From the NCBI GenBank assembly GCA_965212135.1, contig OZ243044.1, positions 310,001-374,000 of the forward strand: 64,000 nt of DNA. The letters run 5' to 3'. Every line of letters starts with the position of its first letter. Positions within the stretch are counted from its first letter, which is position 1. The stretch comes from Bin75 sp965212135. Its GTDB lineage: Bacteria > Nitrospirota > Nitrospiria > Nitrospirales > UBA8639. Shown one piece after another: positions 1 to 8,381 of the stretch. A model generated the notes under the pieces. The model was given only the letters and a program-made list of their open reading frames with translations. It searched no databases and was not told the DNA's origin. Position numbers and translations under genes: made by a program.

Positions 1-1
1 T

Positions 2-832
2 GAAAGTCCTTTCAACCCGAATTTCTCCCGTTCCTTTCTGTTTGGCATAGGCGAACCGTTCACGGTGACGGGGCTACGGGCGTCGTATGATTTTACCGAT
101 CAGATTTCGTTTGCCGTCAGCGCCATCAACTCCTTTACGGGATTGCAGGCGGATGACAACAGCAGCAAATCGGTTGAGGCGTTGCTGTCGTATGCTCCCA
201 TGGACAACGTCGGTCTTTCTCTGTTTGGTTTCTGGGGGCCTGAAGGCATCCGGAATGACGCTGTTCGAAATCCGGCAGATGACGGAAACCCTGTTTCGCT
301 TGAGCATACCGACCGTGTGCAGATCGGTGGTATTCTTGACTGGCAGGCTACCGATGCATTGGAGTTTGTGGTGGAAGGCTACTATGGCAATCAGGCCAAT
401 GCGGTCTTGGATGAAGGGAGTGAAGATGACCCCGCCACAAATGAGAATGAAGCCGAACAGCCGATGATTGGCAATGCCCAATGGGGTGGTATCGCAGGAT
501 ACGTCCTTTATGACTTCAATGATGACTGGGGCATCCGGGTTCGCACGGAATACTTCAGTGACGGGTCGGGTTTCTTTGCATGTGGAGGCGAAGGCGGGGA
601 TTCGTCGGTTGGGAATGCGCTACAATGTGCTGCCGGCTGGACAGATGCAGACGACAACGGTGCGCAAAATCTCTGGGAAACGACGTGGACGTTGCAATAC
701 AAGCCGGTGTCCGACCTTCTCACGCGGCTGGAGTACCGTTACGATCAATCCAACAGGAACTCGTTTCAGGATGGATCCAATTTCGGCAATAATCAGTCAA
801 CCCTGGCCTTAGAAGCGATCTATCTTTTTTAG
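2..832 (+). CDS. outer-membrane beta-barrel porin, 5'-truncated by window edge
   Basis: This is the C-terminal part of an outer-membrane porin; the reading frame is already open at base 2, so the true start lies before the window. The in-frame stretch before the first Met (NPNFSRSFLFGIGEPFTVTG) resembles the hallmark of the OmpL-like putative porin-2 family. The rest shows alternating amphipathic strands, acidic and Asn-rich loops, and a C-terminal strand ending in aromatic and aliphatic residues (AIYLF), the usual outer-membrane assembly signal. It probably lets small solutes cross the outer membrane. It lies 111 bp upstream of glnB on the same strand, but no link to nitrogen uptake can be shown. 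The porin call is fairly secure; the substrate is unknown. Confidence 0.8.
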   Translation, partial: ESPFNPNFSRSFLFGIGEPFTVTGLRASYDFTDQISFAVSAINSFTGLQADDNSSKSVEALLSYAPMDNVGLSLFGFWGPEGIRNDAVRNPADDGNPVSLEHTDRVQIGGILDWQATDALEFVVEGYYGNQANAVLDEGSEDDPATNENEAEQPMIGNAQWGGIAGYVLYDFNDDWGIRVRTEYFSDGSGFFACGGEGGDSSVGNALQCAAGWTDADDNGAQNLWETTWTLQYKPVSDLLTRLEYRYDQSNRNSFQDGSNFGNNQSTLALEAIYLF

Positions 833-907
833 GGCGCGGCCCGATGCGGAGGATTGATGCAGCAATACGCGTGCGGCACGAGCGGTTTTCCGCCGCCCCG
901 ACTTTTC

Positions 908-927
908 TGACAACGCGCTCATTGTCA
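908..927 (+). promoter_or_regulatory. short inverted repeat before the glnB ribosome binding site
   Basis: TGACAA (908-913) and TTGTCA (922-927) form a perfect 6-bp inverted repeat around an 8-base loop, ending 6 bases before the purine-rich ribosome binding site (GGGGGA) of glnB. It could be a small operator or an mRNA hairpin affecting glnB translation. There is no T-tract after it, so it is not a terminator for the porin gene. This is a weak call based on symmetry alone. Confidence 0.25.
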
Positions 928-943
928 AAAGGGGGATAGACCC

Positions 944-1282
944 ATGAAATTTTTGCAAGCCATCATCAAGCCGTTTAAGCTGGATGAAGTCAAAGAGGCT
1001 CTGGTTGAGCTGGGTATTCAGGGGATGACGGTTACGGAAGTCAAAGGCTTTGGCCGACAAAAAGGCCATAAAGAAACCTACCGTGGGACAGAATATCAGA
1101 TTGATTTTGTGCCGAAAATCAAGATTGAACTCGCCATTCCCGATGATATGGAACAACGTGTCATTGAAACCATTACGCAGGCTGCGCGAAGCGGCAGTAT
1201 CGGCGACGGGAAAATTTTTGTGTCGGATTTGAATACGGCTCTCCGGATTCGCACCGGAGAGATAGGAGCTGGTGCGATCTAA
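944..1282 (+). CDS. glnB: nitrogen regulatory protein P-II
   Basis: PII signalling protein: a cytoplasmic trimer that senses 2-oxoglutarate and ATP/ADP and controls ammonium transport and glutamine synthetase. The 112 residues match the usual family length. The start MKFLQAIIKPFKLDEV is typical, and the T-loop has the classical uridylylation tyrosine at residue 51 (RGTEYQIDF). The nucleotide-binding signature GSIGDGKIFV sits near residues 84-93 and the chain ends in GEIGAGAI. A GGGGGA ribosome binding site precedes the ATG. It is followed by amtB, the standard glnK-amtB type of pairing, so it may well bind that transporter; GlnB and GlnK cannot be told apart from sequence alone. Confidence 0.96.
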   Translation: MKFLQAIIKPFKLDEVKEALVELGIQGMTVTEVKGFGRQKGHKETYRGTEYQIDFVPKIKIELAIPDDMEQRVIETITQAARSGSIGDGKIFVSDLNTALRIRTGEIGAGAI

Positions 1283-1357
1283 CCGGCTTTTCCCCAATTG
1301 TCTCTGTGCAACTGGCTGACTAAACAGGTTGCGAACCCTTTAAGCAGAGGTGGTATT

Positions 1358-2659
1358 GTGAAGCAGTTAACCTTGTTGTTGACGTGGCTGGCGGTTGTGG
1401 TCGCAAGTTTGGGTTGTGGCATTGCAGACGGATGGGCTCAAGACGGGACTGCGGGAGCCATTGACACGGGAGATACTGCGTGGATCCTGGTCTCTTCCGC
1501 GTTCGTGTTGTGTATGGTCTTGCCGGGGCTGGCTCTCTTTTACGGGGGCCTTGTCCGCAGTAAAAATGTACTCGGGACGATTATGCATACCGGCAGCATC
1601 CTGTGTCTCATCAGCATCGTGTGGGTGCTGGTGGGCTATTCCCTGGCATTTGGTCCTGACGTGGGTGGCCTGATAGGCGGTCTCGGATTTATCGGGTTGA
1701 TGGGCGTTGGGGAGGAAGCCTATCCCGGTACCGGCATTCCTCATTTGGTGTTTATGGTGTTTCAGTTGATGTTTGCCGCCATCACCGTGGCCTTGATCAC
1801 CGGAAGTTTTGCGGAGCGGATGAAATTTACGGCGTTGCTCCTGTTTGCCGTACTCTGGTCGGTCTGTATTTATTCGCCTCTCGCCCATTGGGTGTGGGGT
1901 GGGGGATGGCTCGCCGAGATGGGTGCGCTGGACTTTGCCGGCGGATCGGTCGTGCACATCAGTTCCGGGTTTGGAGCGCTGGTTTGTGCGATGGTGCTTG
2001 GACAACGGAAAGGCCATGGAGTTGAGCCCATGCCGCCGCACAATCTTCCCATGACGGTCCTGGGAACGGGGCTGTTGTGGTTCGGATGGTTTGGATTCAA
2101 CGCCGGAAGCGCTTTGGGCGCCAATGGCTTAGCCGCGTCGGCCTTTGTCGCCACGCATCTTGCGGCCTGTGCCGGCGGGCTGAGCTGGATGATTGCAGAG
2201 TGGATACGGACAGGGAAACCGACCGTGCTCGGATTGGCGAGTGGCGTGATCGCCGGTTTGGCCACGATTACGCCGGGAGCCGGCTACCTTGGGCCTTTGT
2301 CGGCTCTTCTTGTGGGCGTGCTCGCCGGCGTGCTGTGTTATGTCGCCGTCGTGTGGAAAACCAGACTTGGATACGATGACTCGCTCGACGTGGTGGGTAT
2401 TCACGGAGTGGGCGGGTTCACCGGAATCGTCGCGACGGGGTTTCTGGCTTCTGTTGGCGGGCAAACGGGATTCTTTTTCGGCAATCCCGACCAGGTGGTG
2501 ATTCAGCTGGTGCTTGGCGTGGCTTCCCTGATTTTTGTTGTGGTGGGAACGTATATTATTTTGAAAGTCGTTGATTGCCTTGTTGGTCTTCGCGTCACCC
2601 CGGAAGAGGAAAACCTCGGCCTTGATTTAAGTCAACACAATGAACGTGCGTATTCCTGA
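1358..2659 (+). CDS. amtB: ammonium transporter AmtB
   Basis: Inner-membrane ammonium/ammonia channel of the Amt/Rh family. I place the start at the GTG at 1358, because AGAGG lies 7 bases upstream and the resulting N-terminus (KQLTLLLTWLAVVVA...GWAQ) is a good signal peptide, as in E. coli AmtB; a longer reading from TTG 1298 has no ribosome binding site. About eleven membrane helices follow. Family landmarks are visible: LPGLALFYGGLVRSKN in the first helices, the twin pore histidines in GGSVVHISSG and VVGIHGVGGF, and PLAHWVWGGGW. It is encoded between glnB and glnA, which suggests gating by the neighbouring PII protein. Confidence 0.96.
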   Translation: MKQLTLLLTWLAVVVASLGCGIADGWAQDGTAGAIDTGDTAWILVSSAFVLCMVLPGLALFYGGLVRSKNVLGTIMHTGSILCLISIVWVLVGYSLAFGPDVGGLIGGLGFIGLMGVGEEAYPGTGIPHLVFMVFQLMFAAITVALITGSFAERMKFTALLLFAVLWSVCIYSPLAHWVWGGGWLAEMGALDFAGGSVVHISSGFGALVCAMVLGQRKGHGVEPMPPHNLPMTVLGTGLLWFGWFGFNAGSALGANGLAASAFVATHLAACAGGLSWMIAEWIRTGKPTVLGLASGVIAGLATITPGAGYLGPLSALLVGVLAGVLCYVAVVWKTRLGYDDSLDVVGIHGVGGFTGIVATGFLASVGGQTGFFFGNPDQVVIQLVLGVASLIFVVVGTYIILKVVDCLVGLRVTPEEENLGLDLSQHNERAYS

Positions 2660-2721
2660 ATGTGACGCATGACAAACTCAGTGAGCATGGGACCTATTGT
2701 GTGTGAAGAAGGAGGTATGGA

Positions 2722-4131
2722 ATGACTCCGCGTGAGGTATTGGATTTTGCGAAAAGAAACAAAGTGGCAATGGTTGATTTAAAATTCGTGGATTTAGTCG
2801 GGATGTGGCAACATTTTTCGATCCCAGCGTCTGAATTGACGCTTGATTTGTTCAAAGATGGATCGGGGTTTGATGGTTCTTCCATTCGTGGCTGGAAGGC
2901 GATTCAAAATAGCGATATGCTGGTGCTTCCCGACCCCGCCACCACCACCATGGATCCGTTTACCGAAATTCCCACACTCAGCCTGATCTGTAACGTGCAG
3001 GATCCGATTTCACGCGAGGTCTACGAACGTGATCCACGTGGAGTGGCCCAACGGGCGGAACACTATTTAAAGACCACCAAAATAGGAGACGTGTCCTATT
3101 GGGGTCCCGAAGCGGAGTTCTTTGTGTTTGATCATGCCAGTTATGATCAGAATTGTCAGTCTGGTTATTATTTTCTCGATTCGGAGGAAGGTATTTGGAA
3201 TTCGGGGCAGGAAGGCCACAATGTCGGGGCACGGCCTCGGCATAAGGAAGGCTATTTTCCCGTTCCCCCCACGGACACCCAACAGGATATCCGCTCCGAA
3301 ATGGTCAGGGAAATGGAAAAAGCGGGGATTCGCGTTGAAAAGCACCATCACGAAGTGGCAACTGGCGGGCAAGCTGAAATTGATCTTCGCTTTGACAGCT
3401 TGGTGAAGATGGCCGACAAAATGATGATGTATAAATACATTGTCAAAAACGTGGCTCACCGTCATAACAAAACCGCGACGTTTATGCCAAAACCCTTATT
3501 CCAGGACAATGGAACGGGGATGCATACCCACCAGAGTATCTGGAAAAATGGCAAGCCGACGTTTGCCGGCACCGAATACGCCGGCGTTTCCAAAGCCTGT
3601 TTGCATTACATCGGCGGTGTGCTGAAACATGGTCCGGCTCTGGCGGCATTTACGAATCCAACAACGAATTCGTATAAACGGTTGACTCCAGGATTTGAAG
3701 CCCCGGTGCTGTTAGCGTATTCCAGCCGGAATCGATCGGCGGGGATTCGGATTCCCATGTATTCTCCCGACCCCAAAGCCAAGCGGATTGAAGTGAGATT
3801 CCCCGATCCTTCCGCCAATTTTTATTTGGCGTTTAGCGCGCTGCTGATGGCGGGACTTGACGGTATTCAAAAGAAAATTGATCCCGGCAAAGCCATGGAC
3901 AAAAACCTGTATGATTTGGCGCCGAAAGAAGCCGCCAACGTACCAACAGTTCCGTCAAGTTTGGGCGAAGCCCTCGACAACCTGGAGCGGGACCATCGTT
4001 TTCTGTTGCAAGGCGGCGTCTTCAGCGAAGATCTGGTGAAAACATGGATCGCCTATAAGCGGGAGCATGAAGTGGATCAGGTCAGAATTCGCCCCCATCC
4101 ACACGAATTCTTTTTGTACTATGATATTTAA
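2722..4131 (+). CDS. glnA: glutamine synthetase type I
   Basis: Condenses ammonia and glutamate to glutamine using ATP. The 469-residue chain is the usual length of the dodecameric bacterial GSI. Visible landmarks are GSSIRGWKAI near residue 53, the metal-site segment YWGPEAEFF near 130, the ATP-binding segment KPLFQDNGTGMHTHQS near 256-271, the glutamate-site segment NRSAGIRIP, and the adenylylation tyrosine in KNLYDLAPKE near residue 396, so covalent control by an adenylyltransferase is likely. A strong AAGGAGG precedes the ATG. The gene ends the glnB-amtB-glnA set and is followed by a clear terminator. Confidence 0.97.
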   Translation: MTPREVLDFAKRNKVAMVDLKFVDLVGMWQHFSIPASELTLDLFKDGSGFDGSSIRGWKAIQNSDMLVLPDPATTTMDPFTEIPTLSLICNVQDPISREVYERDPRGVAQRAEHYLKTTKIGDVSYWGPEAEFFVFDHASYDQNCQSGYYFLDSEEGIWNSGQEGHNVGARPRHKEGYFPVPPTDTQQDIRSEMVREMEKAGIRVEKHHHEVATGGQAEIDLRFDSLVKMADKMMMYKYIVKNVAHRHNKTATFMPKPLFQDNGTGMHTHQSIWKNGKPTFAGTEYAGVSKACLHYIGGVLKHGPALAAFTNPTTNSYKRLTPGFEAPVLLAYSSRNRSAGIRIPMYSPDPKAKRIEVRFPDPSANFYLAFSALLMAGLDGIQKKIDPGKAMDKNLYDLAPKEAANVPTVPSSLGEALDNLERDHRFLLQGGVFSEDLVKTWIAYKREHEVDQVRIRPHPHEFFLYYDI

Positions 4132-4177
4132 GGCGATGGGTGGTGAGTGGCAGAGCCTCTGCTGATGCATGAAGAGA

Positions 4178-4213
4178 GGGGACGTTTTGATCCACGAAGA
4201 AACGTCCCCTTTT
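4178..4213 (+). terminator. intrinsic terminator after glnA
   Basis: GGGGACGTTT (4178-4187) and AAACGTCCCC (4200-4209) form a perfect 10-bp stem with a 12-base loop, followed by TTTT. It sits 46 bp after the glnA stop and separates the nitrogen genes from clpB. Apart from this hairpin and the promoter at 4403-4431, the 343-base gap from 4132 to 4474 holds nothing else I can recognise. Confidence 0.85.
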
Positions 4214-4402
4214 CCTTGCTCGTTTATCGCCCGCACGGAACCAGTCAGCCCCGTTTCAGTCGCCATGCCTTGTGCAAACAGGCACGTGTGCCTTCTTGCC
4301 AGACTTCAGTTCTCTATCCCAATTTGCCCGGCCTCGTAACATCCTCTTCTTTCCATCATGAAATCGAAAACTTATTTTCATACCTCGTGAACTCTGCTCT
4401 TT

Positions 4403-4431
4403 CTTGATTTTTGCGTGAACGTGGTTATCTG
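4403..4431 (+). promoter_or_regulatory. RpoH-type (sigma-32-like) promoter of clpB
   Basis: CTTGATT (4403-4409) and TTATCTG (4425-4431) are separated by 15 bases. The same two boxes with the same spacing (CTTGACT-N15-TTATCTG) lie upstream of groES in this window. The upstream box matches the first part of the known sigma-32 -35 element CTTGAAA; the downstream box only partly matches CCCCATNT (here GGTTATCT). The predicted transcription start would be about 35-40 bases before the clpB ATG. The inference rests on the match between two heat-shock genes and on the rpoH gene found here. Confidence 0.55.
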
Positions 4432-4474
4432 ATGGATAGCCGATCACTGATCAGGAACGCGAGAGGAACCGTTC

Positions 4475-7072
4475 ATGATGGATATGAACCGTATGACATT
4501 AAGAGTCCAGGAAGCCCTGCAAGCAGCTTCCGATCTTGCCATGAGGCGGAATCATCAGGGTATAGACGTCGAACATTTGCTGGTTGCTTTGCTGGAACAA
4601 ACTGATGGGGCTGCCGGCCCTATCCTGGAGCAGACCGGCGTCTCCACTCCCGCCGTGAAAGCCGAGGCCGAACGACACCTCAAAAAAATTCCTCAAGTCC
4701 ATGGCCCGGGATCCGCCCTTGGACATATTCACGTGACTCAGCGAACGACGACGCTTCTTGTACGTGCAGAAGATGAAAAACAATCCTTCAAAGATGAATA
4801 TCTCAGCGTGGAACATCTTTTGCTGGCCATGGTGGCGCAAGGCGGCATATTGCAGAAAGTAGGCGTGACGCGGGATGCGTTGTTGGCCGGGTTGCAAAAA
4901 ATTCGTGGTCATCAAAGAGTCGCCAGTCAAGACCCTGAAGGCACGTACCAAGCATTGGAAAAATATGGCAGTGATCTCACTGCGTTGGCGGGACAGGGAA
5001 AACTGGATCCGGTCATCGGTCGTGACGAGGAAATTCGGCGGACGATTCAGATTTTATCGAGACGGACAAAAAACAATCCAGTGCTTATCGGTGAACCCGG
5101 AGTGGGGAAAACGGCTATTGTGGAGGGATTGGCCCAACGGATCATTAAGGGTGACGTGCCGGAAGGGTTGAAACAGAAGCGCGTGGTGGCCTTGGACATG
5201 GGAGCGTTGGTGGCGGGAGCTAAATTTCGTGGAGAATTTGAGGAACGGTTGAAGGCTGTTTTGAAAGAAATTCAATTATCCCACGGCAACGTTCTGCTCT
5301 TTATTGATGAATTGCATACCGTCGTTGGCGCGGGAGCGGCGGAGGGAGCCATGGATGCGGCCAATTTGCTCAAACCGATGCTTGCGAGAGGCGAGTTGCA
5401 TCTGATCGGCGCGACAACCTTGGATGAATATCGTAAACAGATTGAAAAGGACGCCGCGCTTGAACGTCGCTTCCAACCCGTGTACGTGAAACAACCGTCA
5501 GTGGAGGACACGATTTCGATTCTGCGAGGGCTGAAGGAACGTTATGAAGTCCATCATGGGGTCCGGATCAAAGATGCCGCCCTGGTTGCAGCCGCACGAC
5601 TGTCTCATCGGTACATTGGAGACCGATTTCTTCCAGATAAGGCCATTGACTTGGTTGATGAGTCGGCTGCTCGTCTTCGCACGGAAATCGAGAGTTTGCC
5701 GACTGAATTAGATGAGGTCTCACGGAAAGTCATGCAATTGGGGATCGAACGCGAAGCGCTCAAGAAAGAAGATGATGGAAGCAGTAAGGCCAGACTGGAA
5801 ACGTTGGAAGGCGAACTTGAAAATAAAAGCCGCGCCTTGGCTGAATTGAAAAAACAATGGGAAGCAGAAAAAAGCGCCGTAGGGCGATTGCAACAAATCC
5901 GACAACGCATTGAAGATTTAAAACATCAAATTGAAAGGGCCGAGCGCGAATATGACCTGAATCGCGTGGCCGAACTGCGGTATGGGACAATGCCTCGGCT
6001 GGAACGAGAATTGCAGGCCGAGGAAGAACGTCTGAACCGGAAAGAAGGAGAAACGCATCTTTTGAAGGAGGAGGTTGACGAAGAAGATATTGCGGAAGTC
6101 GTCAGTCGATGGACGGGGATTCCTGTCAGCCGGCTTCTCCAGGGAGAAATGGAAAAACTCCTGCAATTGGAAAACGTGCTTCATCAACGCGTCATAGGGC
6201 AAGAGGAAGGTGTTCGGGCAGTCGCTGATGCAGTGCTTCGGGCACGGTCTGGCATTAAGGACCCCCAGCGACCAATCGGATCATTTTTATTTCTTGGCCC
6301 GACCGGAGTGGGAAAAACCGAATTGGCACGAGCTCTGGCGCAGACTCTCTTTGATGATGACGCGAATCTTGTGCGGATTGATATGTCGGAATACATGGAG
6401 AAACATACGGTGGCGCGACTCATCGGCGCTCCGCCAGGCTATGTTGGTTATGAAGAGGGCGGACAATTAACCGAGGCGGTGAGGCGTCGTCCGTTTTGCG
6501 TCATTCTCCTAGACGAAATCGAGAAGGCCCATCACGACATGTTCAATATTTTGCTTCAAGTCCTTGATGATGGACGGCTAACCGATTCTCATGGCAGAAC
6601 CGTTGATTTTAAAAATACGGTGTTGATTATGACGTCGAACATCGGCAGTCAGGAAATCCTGGACGCCCAACAGCATGGACGAGCCTACGAAGCATTGCAG
6701 ACGATTGTTCTTGACGAAGTCAAACACCATTTTCGTCCAGAATTTTTAAATCGGGTTGATGAAACTGTCGTGTTTCGTCCGTTGAATGCGGATGAGCTTG
6801 GTCGAATCGTGGAAATTCAGTTGGAGCTGGTACAAGCCAGGTTGAAAGATCGAAACATTCGTTTGGATGTTACCAGGGAGGCGGTATCGAATTTGGGAAC
6901 GCGAGGCTATAATCCTGTGTACGGTGCTCGGCCGTTGAAACGATTGATTCAACATGACATAGAAACGCCGCTGTCGAAACTTCTGGTTGCGGGAGAAGTG
7001 GCGGACGGAGACGCGGTGATGGTGGATTGCAAAGACAATCAAGTGATTGTCGTCCCCGCCGTTCGGGGCTGA
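4475..7072 (+). CDS. clpB: ATP-dependent disaggregase ClpB
   Basis: Hexameric AAA+ chaperone that pulls proteins out of aggregates together with DnaK. The 865 residues match the family. Order: Clp N-domain (1 to about 145), first AAA+ module with Walker A GEPGVGKT at 206-213 and Walker B near 280 (LLFIDEL), the long coiled-coil middle domain (about 405-525) that separates ClpB from ClpA/ClpC, and the second AAA+ module with Walker A GPTGVGKT at about 608-615 and Walker B VILLDEIEKAH near 676. AGAGG lies before the ATG. The gene stands alone, with a terminator upstream and a heat-shock-type promoter. Confidence 0.97.
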   Translation: MMDMNRMTLRVQEALQAASDLAMRRNHQGIDVEHLLVALLEQTDGAAGPILEQTGVSTPAVKAEAERHLKKIPQVHGPGSALGHIHVTQRTTTLLVRAEDEKQSFKDEYLSVEHLLLAMVAQGGILQKVGVTRDALLAGLQKIRGHQRVASQDPEGTYQALEKYGSDLTALAGQGKLDPVIGRDEEIRRTIQILSRRTKNNPVLIGEPGVGKTAIVEGLAQRIIKGDVPEGLKQKRVVALDMGALVAGAKFRGEFEERLKAVLKEIQLSHGNVLLFIDELHTVVGAGAAEGAMDAANLLKPMLARGELHLIGATTLDEYRKQIEKDAALERRFQPVYVKQPSVEDTISILRGLKERYEVHHGVRIKDAALVAAARLSHRYIGDRFLPDKAIDLVDESAARLRTEIESLPTELDEVSRKVMQLGIEREALKKEDDGSSKARLETLEGELENKSRALAELKKQWEAEKSAVGRLQQIRQRIEDLKHQIERAEREYDLNRVAELRYGTMPRLERELQAEEERLNRKEGETHLLKEEVDEEDIAEVVSRWTGIPVSRLLQGEMEKLLQLENVLHQRVIGQEEGVRAVADAVLRARSGIKDPQRPIGSFLFLGPTGVGKTELARALAQTLFDDDANLVRIDMSEYMEKHTVARLIGAPPGYVGYEEGGQLTEAVRRRPFCVILLDEIEKAHHDMFNILLQVLDDGRLTDSHGRTVDFKNTVLIMTSNIGSQEILDAQQHGRAYEALQTIVLDEVKHHFRPEFLNRVDETVVFRPLNADELGRIVEIQLELVQARLKDRNIRLDVTREAVSNLGTRGYNPVYGARPLKRLIQHDIETPLSKLLVAGEVADGDAVMVDCKDNQVIVVPAVRG

Positions 7073-7146
7073 GAACGCTTCCTGAAAAACCTTCGGCACA
7101 ATCCGTCTCAGACCTTCCCGACAAGCAAGACCATTGGGTAGCCCGG

Positions 7147-7869
7147 TTATTGCTTCGTTGCCGTGGTGACGGATTGACGAAGACCGGACGAATGGTCGTT
7201 CATGACGGAATGTTTAATGAGAATGTCCACAGGTCGAACCTGTTTCCCATAGTAGGCTTCATTGGAATCATCGCTCACGTACACGATAGATCCTTCCAAT
7301 GAGACGCCGGCATACGCACCCTTTGAACGAGAAAATGAAAGAAAGCCGGCATGTAAATTTGCCGAGGTTGATCCTTCAACTCCTGCGCCATAGGGTCCGG
7401 CCGCAATGGACGCGTCACCGCCAAGTTTAAAAGATGAGGAATAGAGGTTTTCGACCGCTTCTTGTGTCATCGCCATCAGAATGACTTCTGAAGCATCCCC
7501 GCCAAACTGAAATCCAAAGCTGAGTCCACCGAGCACATAAAAGGCGGGTTGGCTCCATTCATCGGTTTGTTCGTCGTGGACGAGCAGTACCCCGCTGCCT
7601 CCATCCGCACCAAGAAAGAAAGCGCCCCTTAATCGTTGCGGAACAATCAGGATGGCCCTGGCTTCTTGAACGTGCTCTTGAAACCACGTTAAATTGGGGT
7701 CGTTGATGAAACTCTCAAAGGTATGTCGAGATCGTTCCACCAGTTGTTGCTCATCCACGCCACTGGCCGGAGCCGGGGTTTCCAAACACAAAAGACAAAG
7801 CAGTGCGGTTGGCCAAAGACAGAACCATGGCTTTTGTGAATGTCGTTCGGACTGAGTGTCATGCATCAT
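7147..7869 (-). CDS. SYLF/Ysc84 domain lipid-binding protein, secreted
   Basis: About 240 residues. The first of two adjacent ATG codons at 7869 is chosen because AAGGAGG lies 9 bases upstream. An N-terminal hydrophobic segment (PWFCLWPTALLCLLCLETPAPA) looks like a signal peptide. The body matches the SYLF (Ysc84, DUF500) family: ARAILIVPQ, GGSGVLLVHDE, LGGLSFGFQFGGDASEVI, then GGDASIAAGPYGAGVEGST and the SRSKGAYAGVSLEGS segment. SYLF proteins bind phospholipids; the bacterial periplasmic members have no firmly defined role. It is the last gene of a minus-strand group after the HD and YjbQ genes and converges on clpB. Confidence 0.85.
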   Translation of the reverse strand: MMHDTQSERHSQKPWFCLWPTALLCLLCLETPAPASGVDEQQLVERSRHTFESFINDPNLTWFQEHVQEARAILIVPQRLRGAFFLGADGGSGVLLVHDEQTDEWSQPAFYVLGGLSFGFQFGGDASEVILMAMTQEAVENLYSSSFKLGGDASIAAGPYGAGVEGSTSANLHAGFLSFSRSKGAYAGVSLEGSIVYVSDDSNEAYYGKQVRPVDILIKHSVMNDHSSGLRQSVTTATKQ

Positions 7870-7945
7870 CGATTTTTCCCTCCTTGAAGCAACAACAAGA
7901 TCCGCATCGTTCATTCGTTCGTTATGCCTGAAACACGCAACGACG

Positions 7946-8368
7946 TCATTCGCCCATGATTTGTATAATCATCTCCCGTGATCGTTCCCGTGTATCAAAG
8001 TCGAGAATGATAATTTCCTGCCAGGTTCCCAAAAGAAGTTGTTTGCCGGCAAAGGGAATCGTGAGAGATTGACCTTGAATTTGTCCCCGTAAATGACTGT
8101 GCCCGTTATTTTCTCCAGGATTTCTGGTGTTATGTTGCCACGCGGGGTCGGCGGGAACAAGCTGGTCCCACAGTGTTTTGGTGTCGGCTCGCAATCCCGG
8201 TTCATCTTCGATGATAAGAACCGATGCGGTGGTGTGTTTCACGAATATCGTCACAATCCCCGTATGTAATGGAGCTTGGGACAGGAATTGTCTGATAGAA
8301 TCGGAGATGTTCTCAATGTGAGAACGGCCTTGCATGTTCACAAAAAAATTGTGCGTGATGACAGGCAT
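7946..8368 (-). CDS. YjbQ family protein (UPF0047)
   Basis: About 140 residues, the normal length for this family. Landmarks: VKHTTASVLIIEDEPGL near residue 40, the central NNGHSHLRGQ, and LLLGTWQEIIILDFD near the C-terminus; the histidines and acidic residues form the conserved site. Family members were described as having thiamine-phosphate synthase activity in vitro, but the cellular role is not settled. I start at ATG 8368 (MPVITHNFFV), where the family homology begins; there is no good ribosome binding site, and an upstream extension would overlap the HD gene. Only 13 bases separate it from that gene, so the two are probably co-transcribed. Confidence 0.85.
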   Translation of the reverse strand: MPVITHNFFVNMQGRSHIENISDSIRQFLSQAPLHTGIVTIFVKHTTASVLIIEDEPGLRADTKTLWDQLVPADPAWQHNTRNPGENNGHSHLRGQIQGQSLTIPFAGKQLLLGTWQEIIILDFDTRERSREMIIQIMGE

Positions 8369-8381
8369 CGAGTCTTGGACG

